A stretch of DNA of 55,918 nucleotides from Paenibacillus solanacearum (GCF_910593845.1 NZ_CAJVAS010000040.1:1-55918); one strand, 5' to 3'. Counted from the first letter of the stretch, positions 1 through 8,698 are shown. The notes: a model not told the origin generated them from the letters alone. Numbers and translations are program-made.

Positions 1-187
1 AGTCGAGGATTGGATCTGAATCAAGATTTACAGGCTTACCAATTAACATTAATTAACATTGTGAACTCATTCACACCTTAATTATACCAAAATAACTGTC
101 TTGACATCTTGTAGCACCATAAAAAAATGGAATAGATTACTTGGTGTGTTGAAGATACAACTTACATAGCGCCGAGGTTTTTTTAGA

Positions 188-1807
188 TTATTTTTTAAAA
201 GATAACAGTTGTTTCATCACTGATGACAATGTCTCGGTTGGATTTTCTACCTGACCAGAGCGCCAAGCGACAAAACCGTCTGGACGGATGAGTACGGCTC
301 CACCTGCTGGGATCCGATAGATTTTGTGCCACTGGTTTTCATGATCTTGGAAGCTTCCTGTTTGACCAATGGTGAACATATCGATTGGGAGGTTGTTAAG
401 TTCACCAGACACATATTGGGCTGTATGGATCCATGTACTGTGTTCATCGGCTAAAAGGACAAAGTTTTTGTTAAAAAGATCAATGGTGGAAATGAGACGT
501 CCATTTTGTTCTAACCAGAGATGGGGTGCACGTGTGCCTGGTTTTCCATCAAGCAGTTCGACATAAGGCGATAAGCTGCTCTCTGAATCAAAGTGCTCAG
601 CGATAACTGCTGATGATCGATATTGGTACCGCATAATGACATGATTATTGCTAGTAACGGGAGCTTCGCTCTCTTTTTTACTAACCATATTAAGCTGTCC
701 TGTATTCGCGATCAGACCAGCCTGCTCAGTGGTAAAGTGAGAAACTGCTTTTCGTTCGATCTCATATGTGCTTAAGAGCTCCGGCGCGGCCATGCCTTTT
801 AGAACAGCAGCCAATTTCCAAGCTAAATTATGTCCATCTGCAATCCCTGAGTTTCCGCCGAATCCTCCAGTAGGTGGCATAAGATGTGCCGCATCCCCGA
901 CTAGAAAGATACGACCGACTTGAAAACGATCCGCCACCTTTACCGCAGCTTCCCAAGGAAGGATACTGATTATCTCCACATCGAGCTCAGGATTCCCAAC
1001 CGCCTTATGGATCAGTTGGATACAGCGATCATCAGGGAAATCGTTCAAGCTTTCTCCCTTGGTCGGATCGAAATTCACATGGAAGGTCCAAAGATCGTCA
1101 TTATTGATCGATATCAATGTTCCGGTCGCCTCTGGATGGTTAATATTACAAATGCTAAACTCGCGCCCTTCGACGTAGGGTTTCAAATTGGCCCGGAAAT
1201 ACATGTTCATATTATAGCTAAGCGTTCCGCGTCCGCTCATTTGGATCCCTAATGCTTGACGAATCCGACTATTGGCACCATCAGCTGCGATCAAATATTG
1301 CGCGTAGATCGTTTCGTGAGTGCCTGTTTCACGATTCTGGATGATTGCTGAAACTCCTTGTTCATCCTGAGTAAACGAAACCAACTCCATATTAAATTGG
1401 ATATGCGCTTGGCGTTCTTGAATCGCCTGCAACAAGATCGGTTCCATTAAATCTTGGGTCGTAAAACTACCACGTGTTGGGCTAAGTTGTTCATTCTCAG
1501 CGACAAGTTTTTGAATCAAGTCTTTCATGGTTGAGAAATCTGCTTCGAGCAATGTATTTGCTTGGAGCAAACCACCCCCGCCTTTCCCTAAGGCTGCACC
1601 TGCTGCACGAATTTGCTCTTCGATCTGAAAAGGGCGAAACAACTCCATCGACCGAGTATTGATCCCACGTGCTTTGGGATGAATGGATGTTCCTTTATGC
1701 CGCTCAATCAATCGATAATCAATGTTTTGATGACTTAAAAACAAGGCTGTTGATAAACCGACCAATCCTCCACCAACGATCAATACAGGAATTTGTTGTT
1801 GTATCAT
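188..1807 (-). CDS. FAD-dependent aromatic monooxygenase (PheA/TfdB-like)
   Basis: Predicted flavoprotein hydroxylase of 539 residues that would add one oxygen atom to an aromatic or polyketide-like substrate using NAD(P)H and O2 in the cytoplasm. The N-terminus carries the dinucleotide-binding motif VGGGLVG at about residues 10-16, and a second FAD motif GDAAHLMPP lies near residue 300. The C-terminal third resembles the thioredoxin-like tail of phenol hydroxylase-type enzymes, and the length fits that group. The ATG is preceded by GGAGG at 7 bases. A TetR regulator gene lies immediately upstream on the same strand, and a TetR-like operator sits between them, so expression is probably induced by a xenobiotic or antibiotic-like ligand. 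The substrate cannot be named; tetracycline/rifampicin-type monooxygenases are alternatives within the same superfamily. Confidence 0.85.
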   Translation of the reverse strand: MIQQQIPVLIVGGGLVGLSTALFLSHQNIDYRLIERHKGTSIHPKARGINTRSMELFRPFQIEEQIRAAGAALGKGGGGLLQANTLLEADFSTMKDLIQKLVAENEQLSPTRGSFTTQDLMEPILLQAIQERQAHIQFNMELVSFTQDEQGVSAIIQNRETGTHETIYAQYLIAADGANSRIRQALGIQMSGRGTLSYNMNMYFRANLKPYVEGREFSICNINHPEATGTLISINNDDLWTFHVNFDPTKGESLNDFPDDRCIQLIHKAVGNPELDVEIISILPWEAAVKVADRFQVGRIFLVGDAAHLMPPTGGFGGNSGIADGHNLAWKLAAVLKGMAAPELLSTYEIERKAVSHFTTEQAGLIANTGQLNMVSKKESEAPVTSNNHVIMRYQYRSSAVIAEHFDSESSLSPYVELLDGKPGTRAPHLWLEQNGRLISTIDLFNKNFVLLADEHSTWIHTAQYVSGELNNLPIDMFTIGQTGSFQDHENQWHKIYRIPAGGAVLIRPDGFVAWRSGQVENPTETLSSVMKQLLSFKK

Positions 1808-1837
1808 ATGCTTTCCTCCATAGATTTAGTTCAACCA

Positions 1838-1855
1838 ACTGAACGTTCGTTGAGT
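1838..1855. promoter_or_regulatory. TetR-like operator copy 1, upstream of the monooxygenase
   Basis: The 18-mer ACTGAACGTTCGTTGAGT is an imperfect inverted repeat (AACG-N2-CGTT core with flanking ACT/AGT). It differs by one base from the copy at 2520-2537, in front of the adjacent TetR gene. Two near-identical palindromes before regulator and target are typical of TetR autoregulated pairs. That this TetR binds here is inference. Confidence 0.7.
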
Positions 1856-1879
1856 AAAATAGACAAAATAGAACAGGCC

Positions 1880-2503
1880 CTATACGTACCACATCTTGAC
1901 ATAGAAGTCGACCATTCGTTCCAGCTGTGCAGAGTCTCTCTCTTTGCCGAATAAAATATGCTGGAAAGCACCGATCGCCGCATGCGAGATTAGCTGGGAC
2001 GCCGCCATCTCAAAATCCATCTGACGGATTTCGCCAAGCTCCGCCCGTCTCTTCAAAAAACTGACTAGTGCGTCGTAGGGCTGTTCCGCCATTCGATTTA
2101 ACCATTCCAATTGCTCATGCTCTACCAAGTTACGTTCACGGAGCAAAATCTGAAAGTATTCCTTGTCCTTCATAATCCGTTCGTCGAAGCCGTGAATCGC
2201 ATTCAGCAGCACTTCCCGTAGTGGCACATCTTCGCGGAATGTACTTGCAAATGACAAAAGAATGTTGGTCATCCGCTTCTCTTGTGCATTTTGCAATACA
2301 GCCTGTAAAATTTCCTGCTTTCCGCCGGGAAAATAATGATACGTGAGCGCCTCGGCCATGCCAATCTCTTTGTTCAATTCGCGCATGGAAGTCGCATGAA
2401 ACCCCTTCTCCGCGAAAAGGCGCCTAGCGATATCGAGGATTTGCTGTCTCCTCTCTTCCGCCAAGAGATCACGGTTCGTTTTTCTTCCTGTGTTAGACAC
2501 CAC
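1880..2503 (-). CDS. TetR/AcrR family transcriptional regulator
   Basis: Repressor-type regulator of about 207 residues. The N-terminal helix-turn-helix (about residues 15-60) is recognisable from the segments ILDIARRLFAEKGFHATSMR and AEALTYHYFPGGKQEIL; the remainder is a ligand/dimerisation domain. The frame is open back to a GTG at 2521, but that codon overlaps the operator and lacks a ribosome-binding site. GTG at 2503 or 2500 follows GAGGGAG at a good distance and is preferred. It probably represses itself and the downstream monooxygenase through the two shared operators; the inducer is unknown. Confidence 0.85.
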   Translation of the reverse strand: MVSNTGRKTNRDLLAEERRQQILDIARRLFAEKGFHATSMRELNKEIGMAEALTYHYFPGGKQEILQAVLQNAQEKRMTNILLSFASTFREDVPLREVLLNAIHGFDERIMKDKEYFQILLRERNLVEHEQLEWLNRMAEQPYDALVSFLKRRAELGEIRQMDFEMAASQLISHAAIGAFQHILFGKERDSAQLERMVDFYVKMWYV

Positions 2504-2519
2504 TCCCACTCCCTCTTTC

Positions 2520-2537
2520 ACTAAACGTTCGTTGAGT
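2520..2537. promoter_or_regulatory. TetR-like operator copy 2, at the tetR transcription start
   Basis: ACTAAACGTTCGTTGAGT matches 17 of 18 bases of the copy at 1838. It begins 2 bases past the -10 of the predicted tetR promoter, covering the likely +1, a standard steric-repression position. Confidence 0.72.
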
Positions 2538-2539
2538 TA

Positions 2540-2568
2540 ATAATAAGATGTTACTTTTTTCATGTCAA
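2540..2568 (-). promoter_or_regulatory. Sigma-A promoter of the tetR gene
   Basis: On the minus strand a consensus TTGACA (2568-2563) is followed after exactly 17 bases by TATTAT (2545-2540). The predicted start near 2533 lies inside the operator. Confidence 0.75.
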
Positions 2569-2702
2569 GTGGTTTGTAGTCAAAATATCAATCGCTCATC
2601 TTCTTATGAGCGTTAAATATAGATTCAGTTCCATCTTAAGTATTCATAAAAATGGGCTTAGCAAACAGTTCTTCACCGCACTTGAAAGCTGCGTTTACAT
2701 TC

Positions 2703-2730
2703 AAATAAAAAATCCCCAATTTATGGGGAT
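2703..2730 (-). terminator. Intrinsic terminator of the SBP/M14/esterase operon
   Basis: Minus-strand hairpin ATCCCC-loop-GGGGAT followed by TTTTTTATTT, just downstream of the hydrolase stop codon. Confidence 0.8.
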
Positions 2731-2740
2731 CTCAAAGCAC

Positions 2741-4711
2741 CTATGTGCATAATGCATCAAAATCAATTTCTGAGGCTTTAGAAACGTGAATACAAACGCC
2801 CCCGAGAGCTTCGTAGCTCCTCTGTGTCCGGATGTAGCTATCATCTTTTTCACCCACAAATACGAGTTTGGTCGGCCAAAGGCTGGCAGCCGTTTGAGGG
2901 AGATCGGCGTACCGCAAAGCGTTGATCACTTCCTTGAATAGCATGTTAGGCTTCCCGTCATCGGCAGCATCAAGTGTGCCAGGTGCATCCTGCAGAACAA
3001 CCGCTTCAATGCCTCCATCCAGCAAAGCGGCATATAACGCGACAACGGCCATCTCTCCAGCTCCCGCAAGCACAATCCGCTTGGAATCAACGCCCGGCAA
3101 ATTGCGCTGTGCCTCTATCCCGCGAAGCGTGTCCCATACACGCATCGAAGCAACGGTCCGACCAAGTAATGCGCTTGCACGCCGGATGTGCCAGTTCTGC
3201 TCTTGGCCCCACGCGGTATCCCCTGTACCTCGTGGATCTAATCGTGCCTTCAACCATCGCGGTGTAGCGGATTTCATCAGATCGAATGCTTGCTCCCCTT
3301 TTTCATCCCCGGTGGAGCGCAGATGTATTGCCAGAGGGCGGATTTGTTGTACGTCAGCAGGCAAAGTCATATCGGGATGGTTTCCACGGATTTCCCCCCA
3401 TAGTTTCCAGTTTTCTTCGGATTCATAGGTGAATTTGAGCCTCCACCCCTGTTCGACTTTGCCCCAAATATGTTGCATAATCTCTGCTTTAGCACGATTC
3501 ATGGCCACTGGGAAATGGCGGAATCCGTCTTGCTTCAGCTTCTGTATCAACTGCGTTTTATTAGTCTGGAATCCTTCCCGCGAATCTATGGCTTCCATTG
3601 CTGCAACAGGGATAAACCAATCCTGAACGGTTAAGGAGCGATCCGCAGCAGGGGGGCGGCCTTCATATGCAAGTAACTGCTTCTCCTCCAGCTGGACGCC
3701 ATCGAAATCTTCAATTTCATCCGGCCTGACACTTTTGCCGGCCAGATGACATAAAAACCAACTGAACACATTTTGTCTCGATTCAGGCGTATATGCATGA
3801 TTCGAGCGGTAGTCTAACAACCGCATGCGGTCTCCAACGCCTGCTGAATCGTACATCGTATATAGCTTGTCATACACTTGGCGAACGGAGTCAATCTGAA
3901 AGACATAATCGCGGTCAGGAGCCAAAATCAGTACTGGCCGCGGTGCGGCAAGCGCATATTGTTCGGTCAGCGACCATCCATAAGGGTTGTTCGGAAAGTT
4001 GCAATCACAATGTCCGTCTAATGTTCTTTCTCGAATATGTGATGCCTCGTGTCCTGTTCCCGATGAGGTGGCGATCGCCTTGACTCGCTCATCCGCACAC
4101 ATGGTCCACCAACTGATTGAACCGCCGCCAGAATGTCCGGTCACGCCCAAGCGGGTTGCATCCACATCTTGTCTGGCGCTGAGCAAGTCTAGCCCTCGAA
4201 TCGCATTCCATACTTCAGTGGCAGTCGGCGTATAGCCCTTGCTAACCCACTGAAACCAGCCTCTTGCATATGTTCCATGATGTTCGCCATATACTTCGCC
4301 ATACTGAACGGTATCGACAATAAGTGTAACAAACCCCAATTGAGCAAAGCGCCGCGCATGTTCTTGATACTGTACTTTCTGCGATTGGCTATGCCCGCAA
4401 ACGTATAGAATGCCCGGAGCTCGCTCGGTTAACCCTTTCGGAATATACAAATTTCCGGCTACATACAGCTGGGGCAAACTCTCGTAGTACAATTTCTCAA
4501 TGGTATGAGTCCCACAGTCAATCGTTCCGGTCACACGAACATTTAACGGAGTGCGTTCCGCTGCCAGATAAGTATCTATTCCGATTGCCTGGTGAAACAA
4601 TGTTCTCCTTTCGTCGTTCCATGCCACTATTTCCGATTCACTTGCAAATATCGGAAGCGGTCTTTCGGAAAATTGTTCAGAAAGCGTATTCAAAAAATAT
4701 TTCATATTCAT
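2741..4711 (-). CDS. Two-half alpha/beta hydrolase, probable carbohydrate esterase
   Basis: 656-residue protein without a visible signal peptide. The first half (about residues 60-330) is an alpha/beta hydrolase of the acetyl-xylan-esterase/dienelactone-hydrolase type: nucleophile elbow GHSGGG with Ser194, an acidic segment APDRDY, and a candidate His in SNHAYTPESR. The second half (about 390-656) repeats the fold in outline, but the equivalent of the nucleophile elbow reads GAGEMA with no serine, so it is probably non-catalytic. Its ATG overlaps the upstream M14 peptidase stop by 4 bases, showing translational coupling in an operon with a sugar-binding lipoprotein. A role in deacylating imported or cell-bound oligosaccharides is inferred from context; a peptidase role is possible but less likely. 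Confidence 0.75.
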   Translation of the reverse strand: MNMKYFLNTLSEQFSERPLPIFASESEIVAWNDERRTLFHQAIGIDTYLAAERTPLNVRVTGTIDCGTHTIEKLYYESLPQLYVAGNLYIPKGLTERAPGILYVCGHSQSQKVQYQEHARRFAQLGFVTLIVDTVQYGEVYGEHHGTYARGWFQWVSKGYTPTATEVWNAIRGLDLLSARQDVDATRLGVTGHSGGGSISWWTMCADERVKAIATSSGTGHEASHIRERTLDGHCDCNFPNNPYGWSLTEQYALAAPRPVLILAPDRDYVFQIDSVRQVYDKLYTMYDSAGVGDRMRLLDYRSNHAYTPESRQNVFSWFLCHLAGKSVRPDEIEDFDGVQLEEKQLLAYEGRPPAADRSLTVQDWFIPVAAMEAIDSREGFQTNKTQLIQKLKQDGFRHFPVAMNRAKAEIMQHIWGKVEQGWRLKFTYESEENWKLWGEIRGNHPDMTLPADVQQIRPLAIHLRSTGDEKGEQAFDLMKSATPRWLKARLDPRGTGDTAWGQEQNWHIRRASALLGRTVASMRVWDTLRGIEAQRNLPGVDSKRIVLAGAGEMAVVALYAALLDGGIEAVVLQDAPGTLDAADDGKPNMLFKEVINALRYADLPQTAASLWPTKLVFVGEKDDSYIRTQRSYEALGGVCIHVSKASEIDFDALCT

Positions 4712-5790
4712 GTCTCTATCCCCTTCTGGTTACGGATCAGCAGTTGTTCAGCTGCAGTATGAAACAGTTCATGATGCACATCAAGAATCTCGTCATAGTC
4801 GAAAACAGCAGCGGTAGCACCAACAACCCCATGGGGGCTTTCGAATAAAATCGGCAGATCGGCGCCGACATGGTACAACATGCTTTGTAAATTAAGCGCA
4901 GGCCGGGCCCTTTCAGCTAGAGCAGTCTCCAGTTCATCAGGAAGCAGAGCTGATTTGTACCCTCTTCGGGTAAGGCGCTCATAGAAAATTTGCGTGAAGT
5001 CGTTGATCCGCCGCTTCTCCAGCTGCGGCACATGCGCAGTCGGCAATACTCCGGGCGAGATTGAATAACTGTGAAGGTTGATCAGACAATCCGGACCTTC
5101 ATCTGCTGCGAGGCGAAGCAATGCTTTCGTAGTCTCGCTCATCGGATCGGCCCAGTCATCATGCATCATATTCACACCGTTGTCGTCAAAGTAAGCTCCC
5201 AGCAGGCCGACATCGCCCCTCATCGGATGAATTTCCTTGCATGGTCGCCATCGGTAGAGGTCGCCGTCTTTTCGGGTGCCTTGCCCCCATCGCGTCATTT
5301 CGTCCTGTGGAAGCCCGCACCATCCTTGGTAGGGCACACGTGCCCTGCCGTCTGGATTGGCGAGCGGCACGACGATGATGCGAAGCTGCTTCAGCATGTC
5401 GGCCAATTCCGGCTGCAGTGTTCCCGTCAAGTCCAGACCGGTTTCAAGAATGCGAACGATCGACAACGCACCGATCATCCCCTCAACTTCATGCCCGTGA
5501 ATTCCACCGATCATCATCAGCACGGGATGTCTCCGCTGGTTACGGTTGTAATAGGCTTGTGGGTTATTCGCCCCTAATGCTGAGTTATAGTTGGCGGTTC
5601 CTCTAAGTTCAGGCTCTGCCGTTCCATAATGAACGGCATACACCGGCCGGCCTCCGGGGGAAACGGACAAAAGCCGCGTCTCCCCTATGGAAACCCGCTC
5701 CAGCAACTCTCGATTGATATGCTCCCAATCGGAGTTCCACCACGTAGGGATGGGAACATCACTTTCTATTTTGTTATATGTGACTTGCAT
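4708..5790 (-). CDS. M14 family zinc carboxypeptidase
   Basis: Metallocarboxypeptidase-fold enzyme of about 360 residues. Zinc ligands are visible as HGHE (His and Glu of the HxxE motif near residue 100) and the later His in INLHSYS; substrate-contact NPDGR and the catalytic Glu in ILFESPHG are present, so the active site appears intact. No signal peptide is evident, so it acts in the cytoplasm unless exported otherwise. The frame opens at 5799, but AGAAGGG is well spaced only for ATG at 5790. The gene lies between a sugar-type binding protein and an esterase in one operon. That is unusual for a peptidase and may point to cleavage of an amide-linked or peptide-decorated glycan, for example peptidoglycan-like material (inference). 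Confidence 0.82.
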   Translation of the reverse strand: MQVTYNKIESDVPIPTWWNSDWEHINRELLERVSIGETRLLSVSPGGRPVYAVHYGTAEPELRGTANYNSALGANNPQAYYNRNQRRHPVLMMIGGIHGHEVEGMIGALSIVRILETGLDLTGTLQPELADMLKQLRIIVVPLANPDGRARVPYQGWCGLPQDEMTRWGQGTRKDGDLYRWRPCKEIHPMRGDVGLLGAYFDDNGVNMMHDDWADPMSETTKALLRLAADEGPDCLINLHSYSISPGVLPTAHVPQLEKRRINDFTQIFYERLTRRGYKSALLPDELETALAERARPALNLQSMLYHVGADLPILFESPHGVVGATAAVFDYDEILDVHHELFHTAAEQLLIRNQKGIET

Positions 5791-5807
5791 TCGTAACATC
5801 CCTTCTG

Positions 5808-7160
5808 TTATTTTTTAGCGTTTTTCGCCTGTTCGATTTTTTGATTCGCCTTGTCGGTGGCTTCGCGAAGCGCCGTGTTGATATCCTTCGTCCCGGTAAT
5901 AACCTCATTTAGCACCGTATTCAGCTCGTTGTTCGCCGTGGTTAAATATTCAGAGATGTGAGTAGGCGTCTTATATTTGTTCGGCTCCATAAAGATTTTC
6001 AGGTTTTTGCCTTTGATGCCATCCGGAACTTGCTCGCCAAAAGCCTTTAGCATGGCCGCATTGTTCAGCGGCGTGAAGGAGCCCTGCTTCGATTTGGTCA
6101 ATTGTATCTCCTCCGAAGTCATGAATGCGATGACGTCAAAGGCATCCTCCTTGTGCTGGCTCGTGGACGAAACGGCATAAATGTTCGGGTATGTCTGGAC
6201 ATTGCCAGGAGCCCCGGGCATGGTCGGAAATTGCGTGTAATCAAAGTTCATCCCCTCGAAACCGAATGTCAGGCTGAGGTCATTTGCGACGATCGGGGAG
6301 TACATGGCTGCAACCTTCTCTTTGCGGAACAGATCAAGTGCACCGGAGGTTCCAAGCTGAGCCACGGTTTTTTCGTTGCCTGGTATTTTAAACACATCGA
6401 CAATCTGCGTTAAAAATCCAGACCAATTCGGGTTGGAGAAGTCCGCTTTGTCTGTGCCCTGAACCGTATGTTCCAGCGCATAGGGATTGCGAATCATAAA
6501 GTTCACCGGGGCGAATGCCGAGCCGTGATACTGGACTCCTCCCTCGGTCCGGGAGAGCTTTTTACTCAAGTCCATGAATTGCTCCCAGGTCATATGATCC
6601 GGAGGGTAAGGAAGGCCGAACTTGTCAAAGATATCTTTATTGTAAACGAGGTACGTCCCCCCGGCGTCAACCGGCAGCCCGTAAATCTTGCCTCCGCCCA
6701 GCGTTTTGATGAGCTCGATGGAAGAAGGATCGAGTTTGTTCAAGTCGTATTTCTTTTGCGAAATCAGATCGCTGATGTCTGTTTGGAGTTTGTTGGCCAG
6801 CAAACCGCTGTGAAAAGTAGCCTGGGAGGTGATGATGATGTCCATTGGATCATTGCTGATGATTGCTTGGGTCAGGGGACGAGAGGTGTTGGTGAAATAC
6901 TCGACTTTCTGGATGTGGGGGAACTTCTGTTGAATCAATTTGCCGTACGTTGCCATGAAATCTTCCGGGGTAGGGCTTCCAGAATATATATTTTGTATAT
7001 AAAGCGTAATCGGTTCCTTCGGCTTGGACTGAACCTGCTGTTGTTCCTTCGTGCCTGATCCTTGGTCTAGGGCTTGCTTGTTCGATTCTCCTGATCCGTC
7101 ACATGCCGTTAAGCCCAGCAGGACGGTTGCCACGATGATAGACAATATTGACTTTTCCAT
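5808..7160 (-). CDS. Family 1 extracellular solute-binding lipoprotein (SBP1)
   Basis: 450-residue lipoprotein that should capture a sugar or oligosaccharide outside the membrane for an ABC importer. The signal peptide ends in lipobox LTAC, with the lipidated Cys at residue 20. The bi-lobed family 1 fold is indicated by VYNKDIFDKFGLPYP and MTWEQFMDLSKKLSRT. The C-terminus has DINTALREA, a variant of a motif shared by the other four binding proteins here. The frame extends to 7193, but that codon lies in the operator; ATG at 7160 has AAGGGGG upstream. It is the first gene of a LacI-controlled operon with the M14 and esterase genes. No permease or ATPase gene accompanies it. Confidence 0.9.
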   Translation of the reverse strand: MEKSILSIIVATVLLGLTACDGSGESNKQALDQGSGTKEQQQVQSKPKEPITLYIQNIYSGSPTPEDFMATYGKLIQQKFPHIQKVEYFTNTSRPLTQAIISNDPMDIIITSQATFHSGLLANKLQTDISDLISQKKYDLNKLDPSSIELIKTLGGGKIYGLPVDAGGTYLVYNKDIFDKFGLPYPPDHMTWEQFMDLSKKLSRTEGGVQYHGSAFAPVNFMIRNPYALEHTVQGTDKADFSNPNWSGFLTQIVDVFKIPGNEKTVAQLGTSGALDLFRKEKVAAMYSPIVANDLSLTFGFEGMNFDYTQFPTMPGAPGNVQTYPNIYAVSSTSQHKEDAFDVIAFMTSEEIQLTKSKQGSFTPLNNAAMLKAFGEQVPDGIKGKNLKIFMEPNKYKTPTHISEYLTTANNELNTVLNEVITGTKDINTALREATDKANQKIEQAKNAKK

Positions 7161-7186
7161 GGATATTTCCCCCTTTTCACACCATG

Positions 7187-7204
7187 ATTTCACTCGAGTG
7201 AAAT
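7187..7204. promoter_or_regulatory. LacI-family operator, perfect 18-bp palindrome
   Basis: ATTTCACTCGAGTGAAAT is a perfect palindrome with the central CG typical of LacI/GalR operators. It lies directly downstream of the SBP1 promoter start site, next to a lacI-family gene. Confidence 0.85.
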
Positions 7205-7212
7205 ATAACTAA

Positions 7213-7242
7213 ATTGTATTACCTTCTAATCCGTTCTGTCAA
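7213..7242 (-). promoter_or_regulatory. Promoter of the SBP1 operon
   Basis: Minus-strand TTGACA (7242-7237), 18-base spacer, TACAAT (7218-7213). The predicted start near 7206 abuts the operator at 7187-7204, so a bound repressor would block initiation or clearance. Confidence 0.78.
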
Positions 7243-7282
7243 CTGAATTCCTCAACCTAAAGAAACCTTTTTTCTTGCGTGA

Positions 7283-7511
7283 AGCTCTGCCAATGATGAC
7301 GGGACGTATAAGGTCTGGGCTGCGCGTTCGAACTCGGTAAATGGAGGATTAACGGAGTATATAGTGGATGACACGTTCGATCGCGCTGCTACTGCAAATC
7401 CCCTCCGATTGGGATGTGGAGATCGGAACGATCGGAACGGTCATCGCTCAGTCCTTGCCCGGGCGGGGCTCTTCTATTGCCTGGGGCAAAACGGTTAACG
7501 GGGAGCTGTAG
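7283..7511 (+). pseudogene. Decayed 3' fragment of an unidentified gene, one frameshift
   Basis: Two adjoining plus-strand reading frames both read like protein. The first (from 7283, after an in-frame stop) contains NDDGTYKVWAARSNSVNGG and EYIVDDTF. After a one-base shift near 7400 the second reads DWDVEIGTIGTVIAQ, then SLPGRGSSIAWGKTVNGEL and a stop at 7509-7511. There is no start codon or ribosome-binding site. The Gly/Thr/Val-rich beta-strand style suggests the tail of an extracellular carbohydrate-active or carbohydrate-binding protein, but I cannot name a family. Its last 17 bases overlap the convergent lacI gene end. It could also be noncoding sequence that happens to read well. Confidence 0.35.
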
Positions 7512-8523
7512 ATTTCCTGACTATGATGTCGTAATCCAGCGTATAGGCCGTGGCAGGCAGCTCGCTTTGACGGATTCGCCGGATCAGCAGTTCAGCTAGC
7601 TTCGAACCTGACTGCTTCATCGGGGAGCGCATCGTGGTTAACTGGGGAATGCCGAGGCTTGCGTTCAAATCGTCAAAGCCAGCCAGCGATATTGTACCGG
7701 GTACATCAATTCGTTTATCCTTCAACGCATGTAAGATTCCGAGCGCGAAGTTATCATTGACACCGATAAGCGCTGTCGGTTGGTCCAAACGGTCCCATGC
7801 CTTGTGAATCCTTTCGTAAGCAAGCATCATCTCGTCCCCCGGCGCATGGGACAAAGGCTTGTCTTCAGCGATCACGCGAGGGGCCAATGCGTGTTTTTTC
7901 ATCGCATCCAAATATCCGTGCAGGCGTCCCTCCGGCGTTCCTTTGATATCTGCATATGTTACAAACACGATACCTCGATGACCCTCCGCAATCATATGCT
8001 CTGTCAGATCGCATCCGGCCTTGTAATGATTGAAGCTCACCCGATCGATCCCGTATGGGACGAAGTCCCGCTCCAGTGTATTGACCGCAATGCCATCTTC
8101 CAAAAAATCTGATACATATTCATATAGATCGGCGGTCGCTGCCGCGGAAATAAAAGTCGCGCCGGAAACCCTCTGCTGCTTTAGAAGCTCGATGGCATTC
8201 GCCAAATCGTTTTGATTTCGATTCACGTAAAATATAATCGTACTGTAATGATACTCCATGGCTGTCTGTTGAAAGGCTTCAACAAGAGGGGCGTAAATCC
8301 CGCGGCGGAAATCGGCCATAATGAGTCCGAGCACCGCATTTTTTCTCGTCTGCAAGCTGCTGGCGAAACTGTCCTTACGATAGCCGAGCTCATCCGCTGC
8401 TTGCTGGACCTTTTCGATCGTTTTGAGGGATACACCGGGTGCCCCGGTCAACGCTTTTGAAACGGTTGTCCGGTCAATATTTAAAAAATCGGCGATATCC
8501 TTCATTGTAATTTTTTTTTTCAA
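7495..8523 (-). CDS. LacI family transcriptional regulator
   Basis: 342-residue repressor with the LacI helix-turn-helix at the N-terminus (MKDIADFLNIDRTTVSKAL and the hinge-helix region near GYRKDSFASSLQTRK), followed by a periplasmic-binding-protein-like effector domain that would bind a sugar. The most upstream start is TTG at 8523, with GAGAGGGA before it; ATG at 8505 is possible but poorly spaced. Codons 2-4 form a run of ten A residues, a slippage-prone stretch. It is transcribed toward the SBP1 operon, whose promoter carries a perfect LacI-type palindrome, so this is the likely repressor of the binding protein, M14 and esterase genes. Confidence 0.9.
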   Translation of the reverse strand: MKKKITMKDIADFLNIDRTTVSKALTGAPGVSLKTIEKVQQAADELGYRKDSFASSLQTRKNAVLGLIMADFRRGIYAPLVEAFQQTAMEYHYSTIIFYVNRNQNDLANAIELLKQQRVSGATFISAAATADLYEYVSDFLEDGIAVNTLERDFVPYGIDRVSFNHYKAGCDLTEHMIAEGHRGIVFVTYADIKGTPEGRLHGYLDAMKKHALAPRVIAEDKPLSHAPGDEMMLAYERIHKAWDRLDQPTALIGVNDNFALGILHALKDKRIDVPGTISLAGFDDLNASLGIPQLTTMRSPMKQSGSKLAELLIRRIRQSELPATAYTLDYDIIVRKSTAPR

Positions 8524-8698
8524 ATCCCTCTCTACTCCTCCCGGCAGATGCCGTTAGATTCACTTCACTAGTATATCATGTACAGCAACAATTCCCGCCT
8601 GCATAAGAATCCGTTTGCTTTCTGAGGGAGAGTGGTTCCTCGGTACCGGCTGCCTTAGGCATTCTTGTCACGGAAAACGTCTCGGCCTAATAACAATA

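Noticed and set aside
41..60. Short direct repeat ATTAACATTAATTAACATT near the left edge
   Set aside because: AT-rich, only two units, with no associated gene or regulator.
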